Positions 40,294 through 55,068 of a DNA stretch of 64,000 bases are shown here, in pieces; position 1 is the first letter of the stretch, and every line of letters starts with the position of its first letter. The position numbers and the translations under genes were made by a program. The notes below the pieces were generated by a model, which had not been told where the DNA came from, ran no database searches, and worked only from the letters and a program-made list of their open reading frames with translations. The DNA is from Auanema rhodensis. Its lineage: Eukaryota; Nematoda; Chromadorea; Rhabditida; Rhabditidae. The stretch is from assembly GCA_964057225.1 (NCBI GenBank), contig OZ059895.1, forward strand, positions 22,020,688 through 22,084,687, given 5' to 3'.

Positions 40294-42756
40294 AAAGATG
40301 AAGAGATGCGGTTTTCAAAATTAGATTCCTCATGTCCATATTAGTCTAAAAACGAATTTTTATTGATATTGATGCATGGTAACCATGACTTTGAAATTTA
40401 CGTGAACTTTAATTTATGCTAATTAAGTGTACACATGATGTGCACTTGGTATGTAACTCGCTTCACGTCACAGATAAAGAGATGCGGTTTTCAAAATTAG
40501 ATTCCCCATGTCCATATTAGTCTAAAAACGAATTTTTATTGATATTGGTGAATGGTAACCATGACTTTAAAATTTACGTGAACTTCAATTTATGCTAATT
40601 AAGTGTACACGTGATGTGCACTTGGTATGTAACTCGCTTTACGTGAAAGATAAAGGGATGCGGTTTTCAAAATTAGATTCCCCATGTCCATATTAGTCTA
40701 AAAACAAATTTTTATTGATATTGATGCATGGTAACCATGACTTTAAAATTTACGTGAACTTCAATTTATGCTAATTAAGTGTACACGTGATGTGCACTTG
40801 GTATGTAACTCGCTTCACGTGAAAGATGAAGAGATGCGGTTTTCAAAATTAGATTCCTCATGTCCATATTAGTCTAAAAACGAATTTTTATTGATATTGA
40901 TGCATGGTAACCATGACTTTGAAATTTACGTGAACTTTAATTTATGCTTATTAAGTGTACACGTGATGTGCACTTGGTATGTAACTCGCTTCACGTGAAA
41001 TATAAAGGGATGCGGTTTTCAAAATTAGATTCCCCATGTCCATATTAGTCTAAAAACAAACTTTTATTGATATTGGTGCATGGTAACCATGACTTTAAAA
41101 TTTACGTGAACTTTAATTTATGCTAATTAAGTGTACACATGATGTGCACTTGGTATGTAACTCGCTTCACGTGAAAGATAAAGAGATGCGGTTTTCAAAA
41201 TAGATTCCCCATTTCCATATTAGTCTAAAAACAAATTTTTATTGATATTGGTGCATGGCAACCATGACTTTGAAATTTACGTGAACTTTAATTTATGCTT
41301 ATTAAGTGTACACGTGATGTGCACTTGGTATGTAACTCGCTTCACGTGAAAGATGAAGAGATGCGGTTTTCAAAATTAGATTCCCCATGTCCATATTAGT
41401 CTAAAAACAAATTTTTGTTGATATTGGTGGATGGTAACCATGACTTTGAAATTTACGTGAACTTTAATTTATGCTAATTAAGTGTACACATGATGTGCAC
41501 TTGGTATGTAACTCGCTTCAAGTCAAAGATAAAGAGATGCGGTTTTCAAAATTAGATTCCCCATGTCCATATTAGTCTAAAAACAAATTTTTATTAATAT
41601 TGGTGCATGGTAACCATGACTTTGAAATTTACGTGAACTTTAATTTATGCTAATTAAGTGTACACATGATGTGCACTTGGTATGTAACTCGCTTCACGTG
41701 AAAGATAAAGAGATGCGGTTTTCAAAATTAGATTCCCCATTTCCATATTAGTCTAAAAACAAATTTTTATTGATATTGGTGCATGGCAACCATGACTTTA
41801 AAATTTACGTGAACTTTAATTTATGCTAATTAAGTGTACACATGATGTGCACTTGGTATGTAACTCGCTTCACGTCAAAGATAAAGAGATGCGGTTTTCA
41901 AAATTAGATTCCCCATGTTCATATTAGTCTAAAAACAAATTTTTATTGATATTGGTGCATGGCAACCATGACTTTAAAATTTACGTGAACTTTAATTTAT
42001 GCTAATTAAGTGTACACATGATGTGCACTTGGTATGTAACTCGCTTCACGTCAAAGATAAAGAGATGCGGTTTTCAAAATTAGATTCCCCATGTCCATAT
42101 TAGTCTAAAAACAAATTTTTATTGATATTGGTGCATGGTAACCATGACTTTGAAATTTACGTGAACTTTAATTTATGCTAATTAAGTGTACACATGATGT
42201 GCGCTTGGTATGTAACTCGCTTCACGTGAAAGATGAAGAGATGCGGTTTTCAAAATTAGATTCCCCATGTTCATATTAGTCTAAAAACAAATTTTTATTA
42301 ATATTGGTGCATGGTAACCATGACTTTGAAATTTACGTGAACTTTAATTTATGCTAATTAAGTGTACACATGATGTGCACTTGGTATGTAACTCGCTTCA
42401 CGTGAAAGATAAAGAGATGCGGTTTTCCAAATTAGATTTCGCATGTCCATATTAGTCTAAAAACAAATTTTTATTGATATTGGTGCATGGTAACCATGAC
42501 TTTGAAATTTACGTGAACTTTAATTTATGCTAATTAAGTGTACACGTGATGTGCACTTGGTATGTAACTCGCTTCACGTGAAAGATAAAGAGATGCGGTT
42601 TTCAAAATTAGATTCCCCATGTCCATATTAGTCTAAACACAAAATTTTATTGATATTGGTGCATGGTAACCATGACTTTGAAATTTACGTGAACTTTAAT
42701 TTATGCTAATTAAGTGTACACGTGATGTGCACTTGGTATGTAACTCGCTTCACGTG
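40294..42756 (+). repeat. Mixed monomers of flank C without a clear local duplication
   Basis: Fourteen monomers: U-like units (CCTCATGTCC, AACGAAT), AAATATAAAGGG, a P monomer at 41174, S, T and CTAAACAC types. A rare variant (TTTTTGTTGATATT with GGTGGATGG) at 41349-41524 and the next monomer with the CTTCAAGTC junction recur at 46627-46802 at an offset of 5278 bp. Nothing other than satellite is present. Confidence 0.8.
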
Positions 42757-45394
42757 AAAGATAAAGAGATGCGGTTTTCAAAATTAGATTCCCCATTTCC
42801 ATATTAGTCTAAAAACAAATTTTTATTGATATTGGTGCATGGCAACCATGACTTTAAAATTTACGTGAACTTTTATTTATGCTAATTAAGTGTACACATG
42901 ATGTGCACTTGGTATGTAACTCGTTTCACGTCAAAGATAAAGAGATGCGGTTTTCAAAATTGGATTCCCCATGTCCATATTAGTCTAAAAACAAATTTTT
43001 ATTAATATTGGTGCATGGTAACCATGACTTTGAAATTTACGTGAACTTTAATTTATGCTAATTAAGTGTACACATGATGTGCGCTTGGTATGTAACTCGC
43101 TTCACGTGAAAGATAAAGAGATGCGGTTTTCAAAATTAGATTCCCCATTTCCATATTAGTCTAAAAACAAATTTTTATTGATATTGGTGCATGGCAACCA
43201 TGACTTTAAAATTTACGTGAACTTTAATTTATGCTAATTAAGTGTACACATGATGTGCACTTGGTATGTAACTCGTTTCACGTCAAAGATAAAGAGATGC
43301 GGTTTTCAAAATTGGATTCCCCATGTCCATATTAGTCTAAAAACAAATTTTTATTAATATTGGTGCATGGTAACCATGACTTTGAAATTTACGTGAACTT
43401 TAATTTATGCTAATTAAGTGTACACATGATGTGCACTTGGTATGTAACTCGCTTCACGTGAAAGATGAAGAGATGCGGTTTTCAAAATTAGATTCCCCAT
43501 GTCCATATTAGTCTAAAAACAAATTTTTATTAATATTGGTGCATGGCAACCATGACTTTAAAATTTACGTGAACTTTAATTTATGCTAATTAAGTGTACA
43601 CATGATGTGCACTTGGTATGTAACTCGCTTCACGTGAAAGATAAAGAGATGCGGTTTTCAAAATAGATTCCCCATTTCCATATTAGTCTAAAAACAAATT
43701 TTTATTGATATTGGTGCATGGCAACCATGACTTTAAAATTTACGTGAACTTTAATTTATGCTAATTAAGTGTACACATGATGTGCACTTGGTATGTAACT
43801 CGCTTCACGTCAAAGATAAAGAGAAGAGGTTTTCAAAATTAGATTCCCCATGTCAATATTAGTCTAAAAACAAATTTTTATTAATATTGGTGCATGGTAA
43901 CCATGACTTTGAAATTTACGTGAACTTTAATTTATGCTAATTAAGTGTACACATGATGTGCGCTTGGTATGTAACTCGCTTCACGTGAAAGATAAAGAGA
44001 TGCGGTTTTCAAAATTAGATTCCCCATTTCCATATTAGTCTAAAAACAAATTTTTATTGATATTGGTGCATGGCAACCATGACTTTAAAATTTACGTGAA
44101 CTTTAATTTATGCTAATTAAGTGTACACATGATGTGCACTTGGTATGTAACTCGCTTCACGTGAAAGATGAAGAGATGCGGTTTTCAAAATTAGATTCCC
44201 CATGTCCATATTAGTCTAAACACAAATTTTTATTGATATTGGTGCATGGTAACCATGACTTTGAAATTTACGTGAACTTTAATTTATGCTAATTAAGTGT
44301 ACACGTGATGTGCACTTGGTATGTAACTCGCTTCACGTGAAAGATAAAGAGATGCGGTTTTCAAAATTAGATTCCCCATTTCCATATTAGTCTAAAAACA
44401 AATTTTTATTGATATTGGTGCATGGCAACCATGACTTTAAAATTTACGTGAACTTTTATTTATGCTAATTAAGTGTACACATGATGTGCACTTGGTATGT
44501 AACTCGTTTCACGTCAAAGATAAAGAGATGCGGTTTTCAAAATTGGATTCCCCATGTCCATATTAGTCTAAAAACAAATTTTTATTAATATTGGTGCATG
44601 GTAACCATGACTTTGAAATTTACGTGAACTTTAATTTATGCTAATTAAGTGTACACATGATGTGCGCTTGGTATGTAACTCGCTTCACGTGAAAGATAAA
44701 GAGATGCGGTTTTCAAAATTAGATTCCCCATTTCCATATTAGTCTAAAAACAAATTTTAATGATATTGGTGCATGGCAACCATGACTTTAAAATTTACGT
44801 GAACTTTAATTTATGCTAATTAAGTGTACACATGATGTGCACTTGGTATGTAACTCGTTTCACGTCAAAGATAAAGAGATGCGGTTTTCAAAATTGGATT
44901 CCCCATGTCCATATTAGTCTAAAAACAAATTTTTATTAATATTGGTGCATGGTAACCATGACTTTGAAATTTACGTGAACTTTAATTTATGCTAATTAAG
45001 TGTACACATGATGTGCACTTGGTATGTAACTCGCTTCACGTGAAAGATGAAGAGATGCGGTTTTCAAAATTAGATTCCCCATGTCCATATTAGTCTAAAA
45101 ACAAATTTTTATTGATATTGGTGCATGGCAACCATGACTTTAAAATTTACGTGAACTTTAATTTATGCTAATTAAGTGTACACATGATGTGCACTTGGTA
45201 TGTAACTCGCTTCACGTCAAAGATAAAGAGAAGAGGTTTTCAAAATTAGATTCCCCATGTCAATATTAGTCTAAAAACAAATTTTTATTAATATTGGTGC
45301 ATGGTAACCATGACTTTGAAATTTACGTGAACTTTAATTTATGCTAATTAAGTGTACACATGATGTGCGCTTGGTATGTAACTCGCTTCACGTG
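42757..45394 (+). repeat. Tandem nine-monomer duplication with one monomer lost (1583-bp shift)
   Basis: Copy 1 is 42757-44339 and copy 2 is 44340-45394 or slightly beyond. The rare AACTTTTATTTATG marks both copies (42871/44454), followed by matching TTGGATTCC and CTCGTTTCACGTC monomers. In copy 2 the S and P monomers of copy 1 (43461, 43637) are fused into one (45043): GATGAAG start of S and GGCAACC, TTTAAAA, CACGTC end of P. Q then follows in both (43812/45219). Monomer 44692 is 175 bp because its T-run is short (AAATTTTAATG), the only example of this deletion. Confidence 0.87.
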
Positions 45395-46802
45395 AAAGAT
45401 AAAGAGATGCGGTTTTCATAATTAGATTCCTCATTTCCATATTAGTCTAAAAACAAATTTTTATTAATATTGGTGCATGGTAACCATGACTTTGAAATTT
45501 ACGTGAACTTTAATTTATGCTAATTAAGTGTACACATGATGTGCACTTGGTATGTAACTCGCTTCACGTGAAAGATGAAGAGATGCGGTTTTCAAAATTA
45601 GATTCCCCATGTCCATATTAGTCTAAAAACAAATTTTTATTAATATTGGTGCATGGTAACCATGACTTTGAAATTTACGTGAACTTTAATTTATGCTAAT
45701 TAAGTGTACACATGATGTGCACTTGGTATGTAACTCGCTTCACGTGAAAGATAAAGAGATGCGGTTTTCCAAATTAGATTTCGCATGTCCATATTAGTCT
45801 AAAAACAAATTTTTATTAATATTGGTGCATGGTAACCATGACTTTGAAATTTACGTGAACTTTAATTTATGCTTATTAAGTGTACACGTGATGTGCACTT
45901 GGTATGTAACTCGCTTCACGTGAAATATAAAGGGATGCGGTTTTCAAAATTAGATTCCCCATGTCCATATTAGTCTAAAAACAAATTTTTATTAATATTG
46001 GTGCATGGTAACCATGACTTTAAAATTTACGTGAACTTTAATTTATGCTAATTAAGTGTACACATGATGTGCACTTGGTATGTAACTCGCTTCACGTCAA
46101 AGATAAAGAGATGCGGTTTTCAAAATTAGATTCCCCATGTCCATATTAGTCTAAAAACAAATTTTTATTGATATTGGTGCATGGTAACCATGACTTTGAA
46201 ATTAACGTGAACTTTAATTTATGCTAAATAAGTGTACACATGATGTGCACTTGGTATGTAACTCGCTTCACGTCAAAGATAAAGAGATGCGGTTTTTAAA
46301 ATTAGATTCCCCATGTCCATATTAGTCTAAAAACAAATTTTTATTAATATTGGTGCATGGTAACCATGACTTTGAAATTTACGTGAACTTTAATTTATGC
46401 TAATTAAGTGTACACGTGATGTGCACTTGGTATTTAACTCGCTTCACGTGAAAGATAAAGAGATGCGGTTTTCAAAATTAGATTTCCCATGTCCATATTA
46501 GTCTAAACACAAATTTTTATTGATATTGGTGCATGGTAACCATGACTTTGAAATTTACGTGAACTTTAATTTATGCTTATTAAGTGTACACGTGATGTGC
46601 ACTTGGTATGTAACTCGCTTCACGTGAAAGATGAAGAGATGCGGTTTTCAAAATTAGATTCCCCATGTCCATATTAGTCTAAAAACAAATTTTTGTTGAT
46701 ATTGGTGGATGGTAACCATGACTTTGAAATTTACGTGAACTTTAATTTATGCTAATTAAGTGTACACATGATGTGCACTTGGTATGTAACTCGCTTCAAG
46801 TC

Positions 46803-49800
46803 AAAGATAAAGAGATGCGGTTTTCAAAATTAGATTCCCCATGTCCATATTAGTCTAAAAACAAATTTTTATTAATATTGGTGCATGGTAACCATGACTT
46901 TGAAATTTACGTGAACTTTAATTTATGCTAATTAAGTGTACACATGATGTGCACTTGGTATGTAACTCGCTTCACGTGAAAGATAAAGAGATGCGGTTTT
47001 CAAAATAGATTCCCCATTTCCATATTAGTCTAAAAACAAATTTTTATTGATATTGGTGCATGGCAACCATGACTTTAAAATTTACGTGAACTTTAATTTA
47101 TGCTAATTAAGTGTACACATGATGTGCACTTGGTATGTAACTCGCTTCACGTCAAAGATAAAGAGATGCGGTTTTCAAAATTAGATTCCCCATGTCCATA
47201 TTAGTCTAAAAACAAATTTTTATTGATATTGGTGCATGGTAACCATGACTTTGAAATTTACGTGAACTTTAATTTATGCTAATTAAGTGTACACATGATG
47301 TGCGCTTGGTATGTAACTCGCTTCACGTGAAAGATAAAGAGATGCGGTTTTCATAATTAGATTCCCCATTTCCATATTAGTCTAAAAACAAATTTTTAGT
47401 AATATTGGTGCATGGTAACCATGACTTTGAAATTTACGTGAACTTTAATTTATGCTAATTAAGTGTACACATGATGTGCACTTGGTATGTAACTCGCTTC
47501 ACGTGAAAGATGAAGAGATGCGGTTTTCAAAATTAGATTCCCCATGTCCATATTAGTCTAAAAACAAATTTTTATTAATATTGGTGCATGGCAACCATGA
47601 CTTTAAAATTTACGTGAACTTTAATTTATGCTAATTAAGTGTACACATGATGTGCACTTGGTATGTAACTCGTTTCACGTCAAAGATAAAGAGATGCGGT
47701 TTTCAAAATTGGATTCCCCATGTCCATATTAGTCTAAAAACAAATTTTTATTAATATTGGTGCATGGTAACTATGACTTTGAAATTTACGTGAACTTTAA
47801 TTTATGCTAATTAAGTGTACACATGATGTGCACTTGGTATGTAACTCGCTTCACGTGAAAGATGAAGAGATGCGGTTTTCAAAATTAGATTCCCCATGTC
47901 CATATTAGTCTAAAAACAAATTTTTATTAATATTGGTGCATGGCAACCATGACTTTAAAATTTACGTGAACTTTAATTTATGCTAATTAAGTGTACACAT
48001 GATGTGCACTTGGTATGTAACTCGCTTCACGTGAAAGATAAAGAGATGCGGTTTTCAAAATAGATTCCCCATTTCCATATTAGTCTAAAAACAAATTTTT
48101 ATTGATATTGGTGCATGGCAACCATGACTTTAAAATTTACGTGAACTTTAATTTATGCTAATTAAGTGTACACATGATGTGCACTTGGTATGGAACTCGC
48201 TTCACGTCAAAGATAAAGAGAAGAGGTTTTCAAAATAAGATTCCCCATGTCAATATTAGTCTAAAAACAAATTTTTATTAATATTGGTGCATGGTAACCA
48301 TGACTTTGAAATTTACGTGAACTTTAATTTATGCTAATTAAGTGTACACATGATGTGCACTTGGTATGTAACTCGCTTCAAGTCAAAGATAAAGAGATGC
48401 GGTTTTCAAAATTAGATTCCCCATGTCCATATTAGTCTAAAAACAAATTTTTATTAATATTGGTGCATGGTAACCATGACTTTGAAATTTACGTGAACTT
48501 TAATTTATGCTAATTAAGTGTACACATGATGTGCACTTGGTATGTAACTCGCTTCACGTGAAAGATAAAGAGATGCGGTTTTCAAAATAGATTCCCCATT
48601 TCCATATTAGTCTAAAAACAAATTTTTATTGATATTGGTGCATGGCAACCATGACTTTAAAATTTACGTGAACTTTAATTTATGCTAATTAAGTGTACAC
48701 ATGATGTGCACTTGGTATGTAACTCGCTTCACGTCAAAGATAAAGAGATGCGGTTTTCAAAATTAGATTCCCCATGTCCATATTAGTCTAAAAACAAATT
48801 TTTATTGATATTGGTGCATGGTAACCATGACTTTGAAATTTACGTGAACTTTAATTTATGCTAATTAAGTGTACACATGATGTGCGCTTGGTATGTAACT
48901 CGCTTCACGTGAAAGATAAAGAGATGCGGTTTTCATAATTAGATTCCCCATTTCCATATTAGTCTAAAAACAAATTTTTAGTAATATTGGTGCATGGTAA
49001 CCATGACTTTGAAATTTACGTGAACTTTAATTTATGCTAATTAAGTGTACACATGATGTGCACTTGGTATGTAACTCGCTTCACGTGAAAGATGAAGAGA
49101 TGCGGTTTTCAAAATTAGATTCCCCATGTCCATATTAGTCTAAAAACAAATTTTTATTAATATTGGTGCATGGCAACCATGACTTTAAAATTTACGTGAA
49201 CTTTAATTTATGCTAATTAAGTGTACACATGATGTGCACTTGGTATGTAACTCGTTTCACGTCAAAGATAAAGAGATGCGGTTTTCAAAATTGGATTCCC
49301 CATGTCCATATTAGTCTAAAAACAAATTTTTATTAATATTGGTGCATGGTAACTATGACTTTGAAATTTACGTGAACTTTAATTTATGCTAATTAAGTGT
49401 ACACATGATGTGCACTTGGTATGTAACTCGCTTCACGTGAAAGATGAAGAGATGCGGTTTTCAAAATTAGATTCCCCATGTCCATATTAGTCTAAAAACA
49501 AATTTTTATTAATATTGGTGCATGGCAACCATGACTTTAAAATTTACGTGAACTTTAATTTATGCTAATTAAGTGTACACATGATGTGCACTTGGTATGT
49601 AACTCGCTTCACGTGAAAGATAAAGAGATGCGGTTTTCAAAATAGATTCCCCATTTCCATATTAGTCTAAAAACAAATTTTTATTGATATTGGTGCATGG
49701 CAACCATGACTTTAAAATTTACGTGAACTTTAATTTATGCTAATTAAGTGTACACATGATGTGCACTTGGTATGGAACTCGCTTCACGTCAAAGATAAAG

Positions 49801-49966
49801 AGAAGAGGTTTTCAAAATAAGATTCCCCATGTCAATATTAGTCTAAAAACAAATTTTTATTAATATTGGTGCATGGTAACCATGACTTTGAAATTTACGT
49901 GAACTTTAATTTATGCTAATTAAGTGTACACATGATGTGCGCTTGGTATGTAACTCGCTTCACGTG
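46803..49966 (+). repeat. Tandem nine-monomer duplication (2 x 1582 bp)
   Basis: Copy 1 is 46803-48384 and copy 2 is 48385-49966. Both have the CTTCAAGTC junction at the start, two P monomers (46979/48561 and 48034/49616), the rare TTTTTAGTAATATT (about 47394/48976), TTGGATTCC with GTAACTATG, and Q with GGTATGGAAC upstream and AAAATAAGATTCC. They differ at the end of the last monomer: CACTTGG plus CTTCAAGTC in copy 1, GCGCTTGG plus CTTCACGTG in copy 2. Confidence 0.92.
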
Positions 49967-52900
49967 AAAGATAAAGAGATGCGGTTTTCATAATTAGATT
50001 CCTCATTTCCATATTAGTCTAAAAACAAATTTTTATTAATATTGGTGCATGGTAACCATGACTTTGAAATTTACGTGAACTTTAATTTATGCTAATTAAG
50101 TGTACACATGATGTGCACTTGGTATGTAACTCGCTTCACGTGAAAGATGAAGAGATGCGGTTTTCAAAATTAGATTCCCCATGTCCATATTAGTCTAAAA
50201 ACAAATTTTTATTAATATTGGTGCATGGTAACCATGACTTTGAAATTTACGTGAACTTTAATTTATGCTAATTAAGTGTACACATGATGTGCACTTGGTA
50301 TGTAACTCGCTTCACGTGAAAGATAAAGAGATGCGGTTTTCCAAATTAGATTTCGCATGTCCATATTAGTCTAAAAACAAATTTTTATTGATATTGGTGC
50401 ATGGTAACCATGACTTTGAAATTTACGTGAACTTTAATTTATGCTAATTAAGTGTACACATGATGTGCACTCGGTATGTAACTCGCTTCACGTGAAAGAT
50501 GAAGAGATGCGGTTTTCAAAATTAGATTCCTCATGTCCATATTAGTCTAAAAACGAATTTTTATTGATATTGGTGCATGGTAACCATGACTTTGAAATTT
50601 ACGTGAACTTTAATTTATGCTTATTAAGTGTACACGTGATGTGCACTTGGTATGTAACTCGCTTCACGTGAAATATAAAGGGATGCGGTTTTCAAAATTA
50701 GATTCCCCATGTCCATATTAGTCTAAAAACAAATTTTTATTAATATTGGTGCATGGTAACCATGACTTTAAAATTTACGTGAACTTTAATTTATGCTAAT
50801 TAAGTGTACACATGATGTGCACTCGGTATGTAACTCGCTTCACGTGAAAGATGAAGAGATGCGGTTTTCAAAATTAGATTCCTCATGTCCATATTAGTCT
50901 AAAAACGAATTTTTATTGATATTGGTGCATGGTAACCATGACTTTGAAATTTACGTGAACTTTAATTTATGCTTATTAAGTGTACACGTGATGTGCACTT
51001 GGTATGTAACTCGCTTCACGTGAAATATAAAGGGATGCGGTTTTCAAAATTAGATTCCCCATGTCCATATTAGTCTAAAAACAAATTTTTATTAATATTG
51101 GTGCATGGTAACTATGACTTTGAAATTTACGTGAACTTTAATTTATGCTAATTAAGTGTACACATGATGTGCACTCGGTATGTAACTCGCTTCACGTGAA
51201 AGATGAAGAGATGCGGTTTTCAAAATTAGATTCCCCATGTCCATATTAGTCTAAAAACAAATTTTTATTAATATTGGTGCATGGCAACCATGACTTTAAA
51301 ATTTACGTGAACTTTAATTTATGCTAATTAAGTGTACACATGATGTGCACTTGGTATGTAACTCGTTTCACGTCAAAGATAAAGAGATGCGGTTTTCAAA
51401 ATTGGATTCCCCATGTCCATATTAGTCTAAAAACAAATTTTTATTAATATTGGTGCATGGTAACTATGACTTTGAAATTTACGTGAACTTTAATTTATGC
51501 TAATTAAGTGTACACATGATGTGCACTTGGTATGTAACTCGCTTCACGTGAAAGATGAAGAGATGCGGTTTTCAAAATTAGATTCCCCATGTCCATATTA
51601 GTCTAAAAACAAATTTTTATTAATATTGGTGCATGGCAACCATGACTTTAAAATTTACGTGAACTTTAATTTATGCTAATTAAGTGTACACATGATGTGC
51701 ACTTGGTATGTAACTCGCTTCACGTGAAAGATAAAGAGATGCGGTTTTCAAAATAGATTCCCCATTTCCATATTAGTCTAAAAACAAATTTTTATTGATA
51801 TTGGTGCATGGCAACCATGACTTTAAAATTTACGTGAACTTTAATTTATGCTAATTAAGTGTACACATGATGTGCACTTGGTATGGAACTCGCTTCACGT
51901 CAAAGATAAAGAGAAGAGGTTTTCAAAATAAGATTCCCCATGTCAATATTAGTCTAAAAACAAATTTTTATTAATATTGGTGCATGGTAACCATGACTTT
52001 GAAATTTACGTGAACTTTAATTTATGCTAATTAAGTGTACACATGATGTGCGCTTGGTATGTAACTCGCTTCACGTGAAAGATAAAGAGATGCGGTTTTC
52101 ATAATTAGATTCCTCATTTCCATATTAGTCTAAAAACAAATTTTTATTAATATTGGTGCATGGTAACCATGACTTTGAAATTTACGTGAACTTTAATTTA
52201 TGCTAATTAAGTGTACACATGATGTGCACTTGGTATGTAACTCGCTTCACGTGAAAGATGAAGAGATGCGGTTTTCAAAATTAGATTCCCCATGTCCATA
52301 TTAGTCTAAAAACAAATTTTTATTAATATTGGTGCATGGTAACCATGACTTTGAAATTTACGTGAACTTTAATTTATGCTAATTAAGTGTACACATGATG
52401 TGCACTTGGTATGTAACTCGCTTCACGTGAAAGATAAAGAGATGCGGTTTTCCAAATTAGATTTCGCATGTCCATATTAGTCTAAAAACAAATTTTTATT
52501 GATATTGGTGCATGGTAACCATGACTTTGAAATTTACGTGAACTTTAATTTATGCTAATTAAGTGTACACATGATGTGCACTCGGTATGTAACTCGCTTC
52601 ACGTGAAAGATGAAGAGATGCGGTTTTCAAAATTAGATTCCTCATGTCCATATTAGTCTAAAAACGAATTTTTATTGATATTGGTGCATGGTAACCATGA
52701 CTTTGAAATTTACGTGAACTTTAATTTATGCTTATTAAGTGTACACGTGATGTGCACTTGGTATGTAACTCGCTTCACGTGAAATATAAAGGGATGCGGT
52801 TTTCAAAATTAGATTCCCCATGTCCATATTAGTCTAAAAACAAATTTTTATTAATATTGGTGCATGGTAACCATGACTTTAAAATTTACGTGAACTTTAA

Positions 52901-55068
52901 TTTATGCTAATTAAGTGTACACATGATGTGCACTCGGTATGTAACTCGCTTCACGTGAAAGATGAAGAGATGCGGTTTTCAAAATTAGATTCCTCATGTC
53001 CATATTAGTCTAAAAACGAATTTTTATTGATATTGGTGCATGGTAACCATGACTTTGAAATTTACGTGAACTTTAATTTATGCTTATTAAGTGTACACGT
53101 GATGTGCACTTGGTATGTAACTCGCTTCACGTGAAATATAAAGGGATGCGGTTTTCAAAATTAGATTCCCCATGTCCATATTAGTCTAAAAACAAATTTT
53201 TATTAATATTGGTGCATGGTAACTATGACTTTGAAATTTACGTGAACTTTAATTTATGCTAATTAAGTGTACACATGATGTGCACTCGGTATGTAACTCG
53301 CTTCACGTGAAAGATGAAGAGATGCGGTTTTCAAAATTAGATTCCCCATGTCCATATTAGTCTAAAAACAAATTTTTATTAATATTGGTGCATGGCAACC
53401 ATGACTTTAAAATTTACGTGAACTTTAATTTATGCTAATTAAGTGTACACATGATGTGCACTTGGTATGTAACTCGTTTCACGTCAAAGATAAAGAGATG
53501 CGGTTTTCAAAATTGGATTCCCCATGTCCATATTAGTCTAAAAACAAATTTTTATTAATATTGGTGCATGGTAACTATGACTTTGAAATTTACGTGAACT
53601 TTAATTTATGCTAATTAAGTGTACACATGATGTGCACTTGGTATGTAACTCGCTTCACGTGAAAGATGAAGAGATGCGGTTTTCAAAATTAGATTCCCCA
53701 TGTCCATATTAGTCTAAAAACAAATTTTTATTAATATTGGTGCATGGCAACCATGACTTTAAAATTTACGTGAACTTTAATTTATGCTAATTAAGTGTAC
53801 ACATGATGTGCACTTGGTATGTAACTCGCTTCACGTGAAAGATAAAGAGATGCGGTTTTCAAAATAGATTCCCCATTTCCATATTAGTCTAAAAACAAAT
53901 TTTTATTGATATTGGTGCATGGCAACCATGACTTTAAAATTTACGTGAACTTTAATTTATGCTAATTAAGTGTACACATGATGTGCACTTGGTATGGAAC
54001 TCGCTTCACGTCAAAGATAAAGAGAAGAGGTTTTCAAAATAAGATTCCCCATGTCAATATTAGTCTAAAAACAAATTTTTATTAATATTGGTGCATGGTA
54101 ACCATGACTTTGAAATTTACGTGAACTTTAATTTATGCTAATTAAGTGTACACATGATGTGCGCTTGGTATGTAACTCGCTTCACGTGAAAGATAAAGAG
54201 ATGCGGTTTTCATAATTAGATTCCTCATTTCCATATTAGTCTAAAAACAAATTTTTATTAATATTGGTGCATGGTAACCATGACTTTGAAATTTACGTGA
54301 ACTTTAATTTATGCTAATTAAGTGTACACATGATGTGCACTTGGTATGTAACTCGCTTCACGTGAAAGATGAAGAGATGCGGTTTTCAAAATTAGATTCC
54401 CCATGTCCATATTAGTCTAAAAACAAATTTTTATTAATATTGGTGCATGGTAACCATGACTTTGAAATTTACGTGAACTTTAATTTATGCTAATTAAGTG
54501 TACACATGATGTGCACTTGGTATGTAACTCGCTTCACGTGAAAGATAAAGAGATGCGGTTTTCCAAATTAGATTTCGCATGTCCATATTAGTCTAAAAAC
54601 AAATTTTTATTGATATTGGTGCATGGTAACCATGACTTTGAAATTTACGTGAACTTTAATTTATGCTAATTAAGTGTACACATGATGTGCACTCGGTATG
54701 TAACTCGCTTCACGTGAAAGATGAAGAGATGCGGTTTTCAAAATTAGATTCCTCATGTCCATATTAGTCTAAAAACGAATTTTTATTGATATTGGTGCAT
54801 GGTAACCATGACTTTGAAATTTACGTGAACTTTAATTTATGCTTATTAAGTGTACACGTGATGTGCACTTGGTATGTAACTCGCTTCACGTGAAATATAA
54901 AGGGATGCGGTTTTCAAAATTAGATTCCCCATGTCCATATTAGTCTAAAAACAAATTTTTATTAATATTGGTGCATGGTAACCATGACTTTAAAATTTAC
55001 GTGAACTTTAATTTATGCTAATTAAGTGTACACATGATGTGGACTTGGTATGTAACTCGCTTCACGTC
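49088..55068 (+). repeat. 12-monomer HOR, two full copies and a third of ten monomers
   Basis: Copies 49088-51198, 51199-53309 and 53310-55068 with a 2111-bp period (12 x 176 minus one P deletion). Order: S-like with CTCGTTTCACGTC, TTGGATTCC with GTAACTATG, S-like with GGCAACC, P, Q, R, S, T, U, AAATATAAAGGG, then (in the first two copies) U and AAATATAAAGGG again. Fixed markers: R with CATAATTAG at 49989, 52100 and 54211; GGTATGGAAC before each Q. The first monomers also belong to the second 9-mer copy (46803-49966), so the 9-mer event is the older layer here. Confidence 0.93.
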
